A stretch of 64,000 bases of DNA from Pseudomonadota bacterium (GCA_023460715.1 JAEWPH010000018.1:1-64000); one strand, 5' to 3'; positions 17,456 through 30,351 are shown, counted from the stretch's first letter. Program-made: numbers and translations. Notes: generated by a model from the letters alone, not told the origin.

Positions 17456-18590
17456 CGATGTAGCTCATCTCCACGCGGCGCTGGGCCGGCGTGCCGCGGT
17501 CGGGCGGCAGGCTGCTGCGCAACTCGGAGTAGCGGTCGGTGCGGCCATGCCAGATGCTGGCGATGGCGGCGGCCAGCTGCTCGTCGCCTGCACCCTCGCG
17601 CAGCAGGGTGCGCAGGTCCCAGCCCTGGGTGGCGAACAGGCACAGGTACAGGCGGCCCTCCATCGACAGGCGGGCGCGGTTGCAGTCCTGGCAGAAGGCC
17701 TGGGTCACGCTGCTGATCACGCCTACCTCGCCCAGCGCCGGGTCGTGCTGCCCGTCGGCGCCGGCGTAGCCCCAGCGCTCGGCCGTCTCGCCGCGGGCCT
17801 GCGGGTCGAGCGGCACCAGCGGCAGATGTTCCTGCAGGCGCTCGATCAGCTGGGCGGACGGCAGCACTTCGTCCATGCGCCAGCCGTTGGTGGCGCCGAC
17901 ATCCATGTATTCGATGAAGCGCAGCGTGATGCCCGAGCCGCGGAAGTGCCGCGCCATGGCCACCACCTCGTGGTCGTTGGTGCCGCGCTTGACCACCATG
18001 TTGACCTTGATGCGCTGCAGGCCCACGGCCTGGGCGGCTTCGATCCCGGCCAGCACCTCGGCCACGGGAAAGTCCACATCGTTCATGCGGCGGAACACCG
18101 CATCGTCCAGGCTGTCCAGGCTGACTGTCACACGGTTCAGGCCGGCGTCCTTCAGGGCGCGGGCCTTGCGGGCCAGCAGCGATCCATTGGTGGTCAGCGT
18201 CAGGTCGGGCACCTGGCCGTCCACGGTGCGCAGGGCGGCCAGTTGCTCCACCAGGTTTTCCAGGTGCTTGCGCAGCAGGGGCTCGCCGCCGGTGAGGCGG
18301 ATCTTGCGCACGCCGTGCCCCAGGAACACCCGCGCCAGCCGTGTGATCTCCTCGAAGCTGAGCAGCGCGCTGTGGGGCAGGTAGCGATAGTCCTTGTCGA
18401 ACACCTCCTTGGGCATGCAGTACGCACAGCGGAAGTTGCAGCGGTCGGTGACGCTGATGCGCAGATCCCGCAGCGGCCTGCCCAGCGTGTCGGAGAGCCG
18501 GCCCGTGGGCGCGGCAGCCGGCCCCCGGGCCAGGGCAGGGGAGAGCGCAGCGAGGCGCTGGTCCACAAGGGGGATGACACGTTCAGCCAT
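17448..18590 (-). CDS. moaA: GTP 3',8-cyclase (radical SAM)
   Basis: 380 residues from ATG 18590 ([13 protein letters not shown]); the open frame further upstream covers the promoter. Radical-SAM [4Fe-4S] motif CNFRCAYC (~60), SAM-binding [13 protein letters not shown]-terminal second cluster cysteines [11 protein letters not shown]...CLF, and the conserved terminal GG (MSYIGG) needed for catalysis. It converts GTP to the cyclic intermediate for cyclic pyranopterin monophosphate, the first step of molybdopterin synthesis. First gene of the operon; a Crp/Fnr-type palindrome lies 53 nt upstream. Confidence 0.97.
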   Translation of the reverse strand: MAERVIPLVDQRLAALSPALARGPAAAPTGRLSDTLGRPLRDLRISVTDRCNFRCAYCMPKEVFDKDYRYLPHSALLSFEEITRLARVFLGHGVRKIRLTGGEPLLRKHLENLVEQLAALRTVDGQVPDLTLTTNGSLLARKARALKDAGLNRVTVSLDSLDDAVFRRMNDVDFPVAEVLAGIEAAQAVGLQRIKVNMVVKRGTNDHEVVAMARHFRGSGITLRFIEYMDVGATNGWRMDEVLPSAQLIERLQEHLPLVPLDPQARGETAERWGYAGADGQHDPALGEVGVISSVTQAFCQDCNRARLSMEGRLYLCLFATQGWDLRTLLREGAGDEQLAAAIASIWHGRTDRYSELRSSLPPDRGTPAQRRVEMSYIGG

Positions 18591-18642
18591 GGCGCGATTT
18601 TGCCGTATGGCCCTGTGTAGGGTTATCGCGCTGCGGCGGAAT

Positions 18643-18656
18643 TTGACACGCGTCAA
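18643..18656. promoter_or_regulatory. Crp/Fnr-type palindrome upstream of moaA
   Basis: Perfect inverted repeat TTGAC-ACGC-GTCAA, 53 nt upstream of the moaA start. It has the FNR-site layout (TTGAT-N4-ATCAA) with one symmetric change per half. E. coli moaA is oxygen-regulated by FNR, so control by an FNR/DNR relative is plausible. It is also upstream of the divergent sod gene, but ~275 nt from it. Confidence 0.5.
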
Positions 18657-18742
18657 CTTGGGCTGAATCACCGGCGTGTCCTCGAACCGGGCTGTCGCCT
18701 GCGAACCGGCCAATGTCCCCTTGGCGGCAAGGTCAATTGAAA

Positions 18743-18757
18743 TGAAAATAATTATCA
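18743..18757. promoter_or_regulatory. Fur box upstream of sod
   Basis: TGAAAAT-A-ATTATCA matches the 7-1-7 Fur consensus (TGATAAT-n-ATTATCA) at 13 of 14 fixed positions, in an AT-rich island (18735-18763) between moaA and the Mn-type sod gene. Repression of sodA by iron-bound Fur is established in enterobacteria. Confidence 0.8.
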
Positions 18758-18929
18758 TTTAATGCCTCGGTACGCACGAACCTCCGGTTCCACGCAAAGG
18801 GCTGTGCACGCGCTCGGCAGGGCGGTGGTGCCGGCTGTGGACCGCGTCGCGCGAGCGGTGCGTACACCGGCCCGCTGCCCGATCCGCCAGCGCGCCTTCC
18901 GTGTCCTGCCACCACAGAAAGTTTTTGCC

Positions 18930-19565
<636 letters not shown>

Positions 19566-19621
19566 GTTTGCGTTGCCTGCCGCCGCCCTTCATGCCTGAA
19601 CACCGCGAGGATCCCGCGCCC

Positions 19622-20521
19622 ATGCCATCCGAGTCCACCGCCAACCCCTCCCGCCCCGCCTGGGGCCTGCGCAAATGGCTGGGTGCAGGGATTGCGCTGC
19701 TCGGCGTGATCGTCCTGGGCCTGCAGTTCGCCCAGTTCCTGCAGGCGAACGAGAGGGTGGCGCAGGCCTGGCAGGCCGGCCTGGTGGCCGCCTTCGCCAC
19801 GGCCCTGGGCACCGTGCCGGTGATGTTCTCGCAGCGCCTGTCCGACCGGGTTCAGGACACCCTGTTCGGCTTCGGGGCGGGCGTGATGCTGGCCGCCTGC
19901 TCGTTCTCACTCGTGATTCCGGGGCTGGCCACGGCCAAGGCCGCCGGGGCGGGACCGTGGGAGGCGGGGGGCACCATCGGTGCCGCGATCCTGCTGGGGG
20001 CGCTGGCCCTGCTGGTCATGGAGAGGCTGCTGCCGCACGAGCACTTCATCAAGGGCGTGGAAGGGCAGTCCTCCCGTACGCTGCAGCGCACCTGGCTCTT
20101 TGTGTTCGCGATCGCCCTGCACAATTTGCCGGAAGGGCTGGCCATCGGCGTGGCCTATGCCGGAGCCGATCCCCTGCAGGCCGGCACCCTGACTGCGGGC
20201 ATCGCCATCCAGGATGTGCCTGAAGGTCTGGTGGTGGCCGTGGCCCTGTTGGCGGCTGGCTACCGGCGGGCGATCGCGGTGGGGCTGGGGATGGCCTCCG
20301 GCCTGGTCGAGCCGCTGGGGGCCGTGCTGGGCGCTGCCGTGGTCAGCTATTCGGTGCATCTGCTGCCGTGGGGCCTGGGTTTCGCGGCCGGGGCCATGCT
20401 CTTCGTGATCAGCCACGAGATCATTCCCGAATCCCACCGCAAGGGCCACGAGGCGTGGGCTACGGGCGGGCTCATGATCGGCTTCGTCATCATGATGCTG
20501 CTGGATACGGCCCTCGGCTGA
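19622..20521 (+). CDS. ZIP family divalent metal transporter
   Basis: 299 residues with about eight membrane helices. The ZIP metal-site motifs are HNLPEGLAIGVAYAG in TM4 and QDVPEGLVVAVALLA in TM5, plus SHEIIPESHRKGHEAW. The QDVPEG form (Gln for His) is typical of the GufA subgroup. It probably imports Zn/Fe/Mn across the inner membrane. ATG 19622 was chosen for its GAGGA ribosome-binding site (19607-19611); ATG 19592 is possible but lacks one. It lies 56 nt after the Fur-linked sod, so co-expression, and so a link to Mn/Fe supply, is plausible. Confidence 0.9.
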   Translation: MPSESTANPSRPAWGLRKWLGAGIALLGVIVLGLQFAQFLQANERVAQAWQAGLVAAFATALGTVPVMFSQRLSDRVQDTLFGFGAGVMLAACSFSLVIPGLATAKAAGAGPWEAGGTIGAAILLGALALLVMERLLPHEHFIKGVEGQSSRTLQRTWLFVFAIALHNLPEGLAIGVAYAGADPLQAGTLTAGIAIQDVPEGLVVAVALLAAGYRRAIAVGLGMASGLVEPLGAVLGAAVVSYSVHLLPWGLGFAAGAMLFVISHEIIPESHRKGHEAWATGGLMIGFVIMMLLDTALG

Positions 20522-20604
20522 ATCGGGCGGTTGCGGAGGGCGGCATGCGGCGACTGCGGGACGGTTGATGCACATCAGCGGGCCGTGACTAAGGGCGTCA
20601 CACA

Positions 20605-21483
20605 ATGCCGCGCATGCCCTGTCTTCGACGCCTTCCCGGCGAGCCCGCCGCCCTGCCTTCCGCCCTTTCCCCGCCAGCGGAGCTGCGCCGTGGACAGCGC
20701 CGCGCCGTAGTGCAGACGCTGGCTGGGGTGTTGCTGCTGTCCGCCTTGCCGATCTCAGCGCAGGCGCGGGTGGCCATCGCCACGGCCATCAACCGCACGG
20801 CGCGTTTCCGGGCGCTCTCGCAGCGCATCGCCAAGGCGTATGCCCAGCTGCACCTGGGAGTGATGCCCGATCGCGCGCGCGAGGCGTTGGCCGCTGCTCG
20901 CACGCTGGTGCAGGCAGGGTTCGACGACATGGGTGGGCAGACATGGCCGGCCGAGCTCGCCGCGCAGCTCGCAGAAACGCGCCAGCATGCCGAACGGCTC
21001 GACGCCCTGGTGTCGCGTCCGCCCAGCAAGGAGGGTGTGGCTTCCGTTTCCGCATGGGCCAATCGCATGCTCGTTGCGGCCGACGCAGCGACGCAGTCGC
21101 TGGAACGGCTCGCCCAGGCCGGAACCGCCAAACTGGTCAATACCGCCGGGCGCCAGCGCATGCTGTCGCAGCGGTTGGCGAAGAACTACAACCTGGCAGC
21201 AGCAGGGTTCGACGGCAAGGAGTTGCAGGGCCAGATGGCTGCCGATGCCAGCGAATTCCGGCGCGCGCTTGTGGTATTGGGCGCCGCACCGATTTCCACG
21301 CCCGCCATCCGTGCCGAGCTGGCCCAGGGCGAGGCTCAATGGCTCTTCTTCGACAACGCCCTGCAGCACGCGGCGGAGCCCCGCAGGCTGGAGGCTGTCG
21401 CGACGACGAGCGAGCGCCTGCTGGAGGTGACGGACCGCCTCACGGCGCTGTACGAGGCAGCCCTGAGGGATGTACTGGGCTGA
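20605..21483 (+). CDS. PilJ/NarX-type sensory-domain protein, exported
   Basis: 292 residues: an N-terminal hydrophobic segment (TLAGVLLLSALPISAQA, ~38-54) acting as signal peptide or anchor, then two copies of the type IV pili chemotaxis-transducer N-terminal domain motif, INRTARFRALSQRIAKAY (~62-79) and VNTAGRQRMLSQRLAKNY (~175-192). In PilJ and NarX this helical module sits in the periplasm; in NarX it binds nitrate. Here no HAMP, kinase or methyl-accepting domain follows, so it is a free-standing sensory or ligand-binding domain of unknown partner. Confidence 0.8.
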   Translation: MPRMPCLRRLPGEPAALPSALSPPAELRRGQRRAVVQTLAGVLLLSALPISAQARVAIATAINRTARFRALSQRIAKAYAQLHLGVMPDRAREALAAARTLVQAGFDDMGGQTWPAELAAQLAETRQHAERLDALVSRPPSKEGVASVSAWANRMLVAADAATQSLERLAQAGTAKLVNTAGRQRMLSQRLAKNYNLAAAGFDGKELQGQMAADASEFRRALVVLGAAPISTPAIRAELAQGEAQWLFFDNALQHAAEPRRLEAVATTSERLLEVTDRLTALYEAALRDVLG

Positions 21484-21662
21484 TCAATTTGGGGGAGGCC
21501 ACGCCGGCCTACAAAGCGGATGGGCTTGACCAGTTGCCGTGGTCACCAGAGCGGCGCAAAGATCGTGGAAGTTGTCCTACGCGGGCCCGCCCCCGGGCGC
21601 CGCACACTGCGTTGGTCGATCCCCCTCGACACTCCCTCTCTTGTGATCCTTATCGCAAGTTC

Positions 21663-21690
21663 AGCCCGCTCTGAGCGGGCTTTCTTTTGC
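21663..21690 (+). terminator. Rho-independent terminator
   Basis: AGCCCGCTCTGAGCGGGCT forms a GC hairpin followed by TTTCTTTT, about 180 nt after the PilJ-domain gene. Confidence 0.75.
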
Positions 21691-21750
21691 GTGGTGCTGG
21701 GCGGGCCGCTGCCGCTGCGAGGGGAGTGAACTTCACGGAAGGTGATTCCC

Positions 21751-22179
21751 ATGCCATACGCCACCCCACGCATCGGCCTGCAGGACGGGCTGTCCTGGGC
21801 ATCCCGCCCTGGACTGGCACCGCTCTGGGAAGACTACTTCACCACTCCCGTTCGCGATCGCCGGGTGCTCACGCTCTCCGGTCGCACCAGTTTCAGCGAC
21901 GGGCGCCACCGCGTGGAAAACGCGGTCGGCATGCTGGAACTGAGCGGTGGCCCGGCGGGCCCCTACCGCACCACCCTGCAAATCTGCTTCGCCGATGCGC
22001 TCACGCTGCCTCCGCCGTCCTTCATTCTGGGGGCCGACTCGGCGGTGGGCACGCTGGCGCTGCACGCGCGCTACTTCGATGCGTATATCGAGGTGGCGAG
22101 CCGCCATGGCGCCCACTTCCGCATCGGGGGCGACGGCGCTCGCAATGCGCTGGCCGCGGATCTGTCGCAGCTGGGCTGA
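21751..22179 (+). CDS. Hypothetical protein
   Basis: 142 residues from ATG 21751, preceded by a GGAAGG ribosome-binding site 8 nt upstream. The sequence is globular and soluble with mixed alpha/beta character and no signal peptide or membrane segment: VLTLSGRTSFSDGRHR..., ENAVGMLELSGG and GTLALHARYFDAYIEV look like beta strands. No family is recognised. It stands alone behind a terminator and is convergent with the IscR-like gene. Confidence 0.6.
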   Translation: MPYATPRIGLQDGLSWASRPGLAPLWEDYFTTPVRDRRVLTLSGRTSFSDGRHRVENAVGMLELSGGPAGPYRTTLQICFADALTLPPPSFILGADSAVGTLALHARYFDAYIEVASRHGAHFRIGGDGARNALAADLSQLG

Positions 22180-22262
22180 CCGCGCGTTTCAGCGTTCACC
22201 CAGCGACAGGGGCTCGGCGTGCAAGCGGATGGCGGCCCCGTGCACGTGGCCGCCGTACGCTC

Positions 22263-22805
22263 TCAGGTGGATGAACCCAGCAGTCCGCCCAGGGCGAAGA
22301 CCGAGTTCGGCACGTTTCTCGCCGGCAACTGCGACTTGGCCGGGGTGCGGGCTTTCATCGCCACGGATGCGGCCGGCGCCGCGTCGCGCAGGGTCTGCGC
22401 ATCCTGGCTGGCGATCAGATCCGCCACCGTGATGGACTGCAGGTAGTCCATCACGCGCGAGTGGAAGGAGGCCCACAGCTCGGCGGTCATTTCGCCGGAG
22501 GGCAGCGGATGCGGCTCGGCGCTGGCTTTGTCGGCCGGGCGGGTCATGTACTTTTCCGATGCAGTGACGATGTCGGCTACGGACAGCTCCTGGGGGTTGC
22601 GGGTGAGCGTGTAGCCGCCGCCCGGTCCGCGGATGCTGCTGACCAGCCCCGCGCGACGCAGCGCACCGAAGATGTCTTCCAGGTAGGACAGCGAAATGCC
22701 CTGGCGGGCGCTGATGGCCGGCAAGGCCACAGGGCCGCCGTGCGAGCGCAGGGCCAGGTCGGTTACGGCGGTGACGGCCATCTTGCCGCGGGTGGTCAGG
22801 CGCAT
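22263..22805 (-). CDS. Rrf2/IscR-like regulator lacking cluster cysteines
   Basis: 180 residues. The N-terminal winged helix is close to IscR (MRLTTRGKMAVTAVTDLAL, then GISLSYLEDIFGALRRAGLV and SSIRGPGGGYTL), so the DNA-contact region is kept. In IscR three Cys and one His between the two halves bind [2Fe-2S]; here that segment (KYMTRPADKASAEPHPLPSG) has no cysteine, and none occurs anywhere in the protein. It should therefore act cluster-free, like apo-IscR. It is not next to isc genes. The upstream lipoprotein gene ends 3 nt before its ATG, so the two are co-transcribed. Confidence 0.85.
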   Translation of the reverse strand: MRLTTRGKMAVTAVTDLALRSHGGPVALPAISARQGISLSYLEDIFGALRRAGLVSSIRGPGGGYTLTRNPQELSVADIVTASEKYMTRPADKASAEPHPLPSGEMTAELWASFHSRVMDYLQSITVADLIASQDAQTLRDAAPAASVAMKARTPAKSQLPARNVPNSVFALGGLLGSST

Positions 22806-22808
22806 GAT

Positions 22809-23369
22809 TTACTCCTCGATCGTGGTGTGGGGGAGCCCTTGGCGGGCAAAGGGGGTGGTGCTTCTGGCGGTCGTCCGGGCGTCGTCGCACCCTTTCTGCA
22901 GCACGCGCAGCAGTAGTTGCATCCAGCTCACGTCGGCCCAGTCCCTGCTTTGCAGCACGGGGTGCAGGGGGCTGGCGTGGCCGGACGGCGGCGCCACCTG
23001 GACGCCGTAGGTCTTGCGGCCTCTGTCGTTGGAGATGTCGATGGCCGCGCCCATGAGCGGAATGTCCACCGACGGCACCGGCCCGCGCTCGCCGTCGACG
23101 TCGATGCGCAGCGTGCAGCCGGGCAGCAGCGTGTAGCTCCACTGGAATCCCGCGTGGGCCTGGCGGCCGACCTGGTTCATGGCGGCCAGCCGCTGGTGCT
23201 GGGTCATGCTGAACGGGTCGAGAACCGGGCTGTCCGCCTGGGGATAGCCGTCGCTGCAGCCGGCGGACAGCAGGGCGGTCGCCAGTGCGGCGGGCAAGCC
23301 CAGCGCACGCGCGGAGGCGCGTGGTGCCTCAGGCAATAGGGAACGTAAAAAGGAGCCGCAGGGCTGCAT
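22809..23369 (-). CDS. Putative lipoprotein of unknown function
   Basis: 186 residues. The N-terminus (MQPCGSFLRSLLPEAPRASA, then a hydrophobic run) ends in lipobox LSAGC (Cys38), predicting export and lipid modification; the leader is long, so a later start is possible. The mature part includes FSMTQHQRLAAMNQVGRQAH and GCTLRIDVDGERGPVPSVDIPL, probably a small beta-rich domain. No family is recognised. It sits 3 nt upstream of the IscR-like gene in one transcript. Confidence 0.6.
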   Translation of the reverse strand: MQPCGSFLRSLLPEAPRASARALGLPAALATALLSAGCSDGYPQADSPVLDPFSMTQHQRLAAMNQVGRQAHAGFQWSYTLLPGCTLRIDVDGERGPVPSVDIPLMGAAIDISNDRGRKTYGVQVAPPSGHASPLHPVLQSRDWADVSWMQLLLRVLQKGCDDARTTARSTTPFARQGLPHTTIEE

Positions 23370-23506
23370 GGCGCAAGGAACGACGTCAAGGGGGCCGAAG
23401 GAGGCCAACGTCGCTCGGCTGCGCTGGGGCGGTGCGAGCAGGCGCCAAGGAGCGCCGCGTTGGCCTGAAGGCTTGCGGCGGGCGCCCGTGAGCGGCCCGC
23501 GCGCGG

Positions 23507-23887
23507 TCAGGCGACCAGGCGCGCGGTGCGGGGGGGCTTGTGCGGCACGTCGGGTGCCGGAGAGGGGGAGCGGGCGTCGTCCGGCCTCAGGGGCGGGTAA
23601 AGCGCCACGCGGTCGTGGTGCGGACGCACGCGGATGTTGAGGTCGTCGGGCAGGTCCTGCTGGTCATCGGCCAGCCCATGCTCGGGGGACGCCTCGGCCA
23701 GTGCTTCGGTCTCTTCGTCGGCCGCCACGGAGGCGTCCAGCGCCGGGAGCGCGTCTTCCAGAATGCAAGAGGCGGCCGCATGCGGCCCCTGGAGCAGGGG
23801 CTCGAGCGAGGATGCCTTGCCGAAAGCGGACACCCCAACGCTCAGGAAGAAGTGGAGGGTGAAAACCGCAATGAACCACCGAAGCAT
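23507..23887 (-). CDS. Hypothetical small exported or membrane-anchored protein
   Basis: 126 residues from ATG 23887 (MLRWFIAVFTLHFFLSVGVSA), chosen because this hydrophobic start is a convincing signal peptide or anchor. The remainder is acidic and proline-rich (EDALPALDASVAADEETEAL...), likely disordered, ending in a basic PPRTARLVA tail. No family is recognised. It lies 47 nt downstream of kdpE in the same direction and could be the last gene of the kdp transcript, but nothing ties it to potassium uptake. Confidence 0.5.
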   Translation of the reverse strand: MLRWFIAVFTLHFFLSVGVSAFGKASSLEPLLQGPHAAASCILEDALPALDASVAADEETEALAEASPEHGLADDQQDLPDDLNIRVRPHHDRVALYPPLRPDDARSPSPAPDVPHKPPRTARLVA

Positions 23888-23934
23888 GGTAGGGAAATTA
23901 TAGCGGCCGCCCCTGACGGCACAGCGCGGGCGGC

Positions 23935-24665
<731 letters not shown>

Positions 24666-24669
<4 letters not shown>

Positions 24670-27407
24670 TTTGGCTCAGCAGTGGCTGGCATGGAGTCAT
24701 CGAGTTCCGGCAGCGGCGGAGGTTCCCTCCGCGGCAGGGAAAGGCGGAATTCTGCACCGCCGCCCGCGGCCTGCTCCGCCGTGATGCTGCCGCCATGGGC
24801 CCGCACGATCGCCTTGCAGATGGCCAGGCCGAGCCCGACGCCGGCGATCGCGGATTCCGCGTGGCCGCGGGTGAACTTCTCGAACAGCAGATGCGCCGCG
24901 CCGCGGTGGCTGTCAGGCAGGCCCGGCCCGTGGTCGCGCACCGACAGGTGCAGCGCGTCGGCGCTGGCGCTGGCCGTGATCTCCACCGGCGCGCGGCCGT
25001 ACTTGGCCGCGTTTTCCAGCAGGTTGACCAGCACCCGCTCCATCAGCACCGGATCGAATTCCACCAGCGGCAGATCGGTGGGCAGCCGGGTGCGCACCTC
25101 CATGCCGTCCAGCGCCGGCTCTGCGGCACGCAGGGCCGAGCCGACCACTTCCTCCACGGATTGCCAGCCGTGCCGCAACGGATGGGCTCCCTGCGCGCCG
25201 GAGGACTCCAGCCGCGCCATCTCCAGCAGGTTCGTGACCAGGGTGTTGAGCGCGCGGGCCTGGGCAGCGATGGCCTGGGCCGCGTCCGCCTGCGGGCCGG
25301 GGGGCAGGCCGCGCAGCGATTCCGCCAGGCCCAGCAGCGCGGTGAGCGGCGTGCGGATATCGTGCGAGAGCGCGCCCAGCAGCGTGCCGCGCAGGCGTTC
25401 GGATTCCATCTCGACCACGGCCTGCTGGGCGATTTCCACGTAGTGCACCCGCTCCAGGGCGATGGCGATCTGGCGCGTCAGCGTGTCGAGCTGGCGCATC
25501 TGTTCCGGCGCCGCCAGCCACTGAGGGTCCGGCAAGGTCAGCGCCAGCACGCCGCGCACCCGCATGGGCGCCTTGAGGGGGACATAGCGCCAGGGCTGGG
25601 CCGACAGCGTCGCCGTGCCCAGGCCGGCGGGCTCGCCATGGCGCAGCGCCCAGCCGGCCACCGTGGCGTCCAGCCCCGCGGGCGGCGGGTGCGGCACCAC
25701 CAATTGGTCGTTGGCATCCGTGCGCAGCACGCAGGCCTGGCCGCCGAAGTAGCTGCGGATGGCCGCTTCCCCCAGCTCGGCGACCTGGCTGCTCTCCAAC
25801 GCGCCGGAGAGGTCCCGCGTCAGGGCGAACAGCGAGCGGGTGCGCTGCTCGCGCTGGGCGGCTACCCCGGCCGTGAAGCGCAGGCCCGCCGTGAGCTGGC
25901 CGATCAGCAGGCCCACGCCCAGCATGACGGCAAAGGTCACCAGGTACTGCACATCGCTCACGGCGAAGGAGATGCGCGGCGGCACGAAGACGTAGTCGAA
26001 CGCCAGCACGTTGAGCAGCGCGGCCACCGCCGCGGGTGCCCGGCCCCAGCGCAGCGCCACGCCGACCACGCCGAGCAGGAACAGCATGACGATGTTGACC
26101 AGATCCAGCGTGTCGGCCATGGGGGCGGCCACCAGCGTGATGGCCAGGCTGACGCCCGCCGCCCACAGGTAGCCGGCCCGGCTGCTGCGGGGCGGAGATT
26201 GGGGGCCGGGGGCGGAATGGCCGGCCGGCAGCCTCCGGTGGTGCGGCGAGGGGGCCACCTCGACGATGTCCACGGATGGCAGCAGCGCCGCCAGCCGCCC
26301 GCGCAGCGCGGGGCGTCCCACTGGCAACAGCCGGGCCCAAGCGGGGCCGTTGTTGGCAGGGCGGCCCAGTACCAGGGTGGCGCAGTTGAGCTGCAGCGCG
26401 TGCGCGGCGAGCGCGTCCGCCACCGACGCGCCTTGCAGCAGGGCGGTCTCTGCACCCAGGCTTTCGGCCAATTGCAGGGTCGCTAGCGCTTTCTGGCCGG
26501 CGTCGGCGCGGCTGCGCTGCGGCGTCTGCACGTGCACGGCGTGCCAGGGTACGTTGAGCTGGCCGGCCAGGCGCGCGGCGGTGCGCACGGTCTGGGCGGC
26601 CTCCTCGCCAGCACCCACGGTGGCCAGCAGGGCGCCGGACGTGTTCCAGGTCTGTGCGGTGGCGGGGCTGCCGGAATGCTCCACGCGCCAGTCGCGCATG
26701 TCGTCTTCCACATGCTCCGCCGTGCGGCGCAGGGCGATCTCGCGCAAGGCGATGAGGTTGCCCTTGCGGAAAAAACTGCGGGTGGCCTGCCGAGCCTGCT
26801 CGGGCACATACACCTTGCCGGCAGCCAGGCGCTGCAGCAGCTCGTCGGGCGTCACATCGACCAGGATGACTTCGTGGGCGCCGTCCAGCACCGCGTCCGG
26901 CACCGTTTCGTGCACGCGGATGCCGGTGATGGAGCCCACCGTGCCGTTGAGGCTTTCCAGGTGCTGCACGTTGAGTGCTGTCCACACGTCGATGCCGGCG
27001 GCCAGCAATTCCTTCACGTCCTGCCAGCGCTTGGCATGGCGCGAGCCGGGCGCGTTGGAATGGGCCAGCTCGTCCACCAGCAGCACCTGCGGCCGACGCT
27101 CCAGGGCGGCGTCGATGTCCAGCTCGCGCAGCACATGGCCGCGGTAGGGCACCTCGCGCAGCGGCAACACCTGCAGTCCGTCGAGCAGGGCGGCGGTCTC
27201 GGCGCGGCCGTGGGTCTCGACGACGCCGATGACCACGTCGCCCCCGGCCCGGCGCTCGCGCTGCGCGGCCGACAGCATGGACCAGGTCTTGCCCACGCCG
27301 GCATTGGCACCGAAGTAGATGCGCAGGCGGCCGGGCCGCTGGGCGGGGTCTTCGGCACGCCACTGGGCGATCAGGGCGTCGGGGTCGGGGCGTTCGGGTT
27401 CGGACAT
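24666..27407 (-). CDS. kdpD: KdpD potassium sensor histidine kinase
   Basis: 913 residues from ATG 27407 (MSEPERPDPDALIAQW); a TTG 21 nt upstream also fits. Order: KdpD N-terminal domain (~20-230) with Walker A FGANAGVGKTW, a Usp-like domain (~250-370), four membrane helices (~395-495), a GAF-like domain, HisKA with phospho-His LSHDIRTPLTALLG, and HATPase with VLVNLLENAAKYG and VRDHGPGLP. It senses low K+/turgor and phosphorylates KdpE. Near-normal length for the family; the sensing modules look intact. Confidence 0.96.
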
Positions 27408-27455
27408 CGGGTCGTCATCATGGCGCAAAACAGGGGACCAAAGGGGCCGGCGGCG

Positions 27456-27587
27456 TCAGCGGCGCTGGGGCGCCGCGGGGCGTCCGGCACGCGGCCGGTC
27501 CAGGAGCCACCAGGCCAGGGCCAGCGGGATCGCCAGCACGGCAACGGCCAGCAGGAGGGCGGCGGCTTCCGCCCATTGCCACGGCAT
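27456..27587 (-). CDS. Small single-span membrane protein between kdpC and kdpD
   Basis: 43-residue ORF with a hydrophobic helix (AAALLLAVAVLAIPLALAWW, residues ~8-27) followed by a basic C-terminal tail (LLDRPRAGRPAAPQRR), predicting a single membrane span with cytoplasmic tail. It fits precisely between kdpC (stop 15 nt upstream) and kdpD (start 48 nt downstream), same strand. The codon choice (Leu CTG, Ala GCC) is as in its neighbours. It is too short for similarity to be judged by eye and may be non-functional. Confidence 0.45.
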   Translation of the reverse strand: MPWQWAEAAALLLAVAVLAIPLALAWWLLDRPRAGRPAAPQRR

Positions 27588-27602
27588 GGGCGAGGGCACC
27601 CT

Positions 27603-28196
27603 TTACGGCTGCGCCGGCCGCGCAGAGCCAGTGTCCAGCGCCAGATTGAGCGCCAGCACATTCACCCGGGGCTCGCCGAGCAGGCCCCACAGGGGCGCCT
27701 CGGTGTGCTGCTGCACCAGGGCCTGGACGGTGGCTTCGGGCAAACCGCGCACGCGCGCCACGCGCGGCGCCTGGTACATCGCTGCGGCGGGGGTGATGTG
27801 CGGATCGAGGCCGCTGGCGGATGCCGTGACCAGATCGGCCGGCACCGGCCGGCTGTTGCCCGGATCGGCCGCGCGCAGCGCCTGCACACGGGCGGTGACG
27901 GCGTCGGTCAGCGCCGGGTTCAGCGGCCCCTGGTTGGAGCCGCCGGAGGCCGAGGCGTTGTAGGGCTGGGGCGCGGTGGCGGAGGGGCGGCTCCAGAAGT
28001 GGCCGGGGTCCGAGAAGGGCTGGCCGATGAGGGCCGAGCCCACGGTGCGGCCGCCGCGCTCGACCAGGCTGCCCTGGGCCTGCCAGGGGAACAGCGCCTG
28101 CGCGGCGCCGGTGACGGCAGCGGGGTAGAGCAGGCCAGTGACGGCGCTCAGCAGCACCAGCAGCACCAGGGCGGGACGGACTATCGTGCGGATCAT
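27603..28196 (-). CDS. kdpC: Potassium-transporting ATPase subunit C
   Basis: 197 residues: an N-terminal membrane helix (~8-30: [17 protein letters not shown], with the family GLLYP motif), then a periplasmic domain containing [21 protein letters not shown], the NQGPLNPAL segment and [20 protein letters not shown], all typical KdpC blocks. KdpC stabilises the KdpFABC pump and helps potassium binding. Located 18 nt after kdpB. Confidence 0.96.
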   Translation of the reverse strand: MIRTIVRPALVLLVLLSAVTGLLYPAAVTGAAQALFPWQAQGSLVERGGRTVGSALIGQPFSDPGHFWSRPSATAPQPYNASASGGSNQGPLNPALTDAVTARVQALRAADPGNSRPVPADLVTASASGLDPHITPAAAMYQAPRVARVRGLPEATVQALVQQHTEAPLWGLLGEPRVNVLALNLALDTGSARPAQP

Positions 28197-28214
28197 GGAA
28201 GAACCTCCTTGGGG

Positions 28215-30335
<2,121 letters not shown>

Positions 30336-30351
30336 GACGGGGTAACTCGGT

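Noticed and set aside
18591..18642. Molybdenum-cofactor riboswitch ahead of moaA
   Set aside because: Only 52 nt lie between the palindrome and the ATG, too short for the known Moco RNA motif, and no matching helices were seen.
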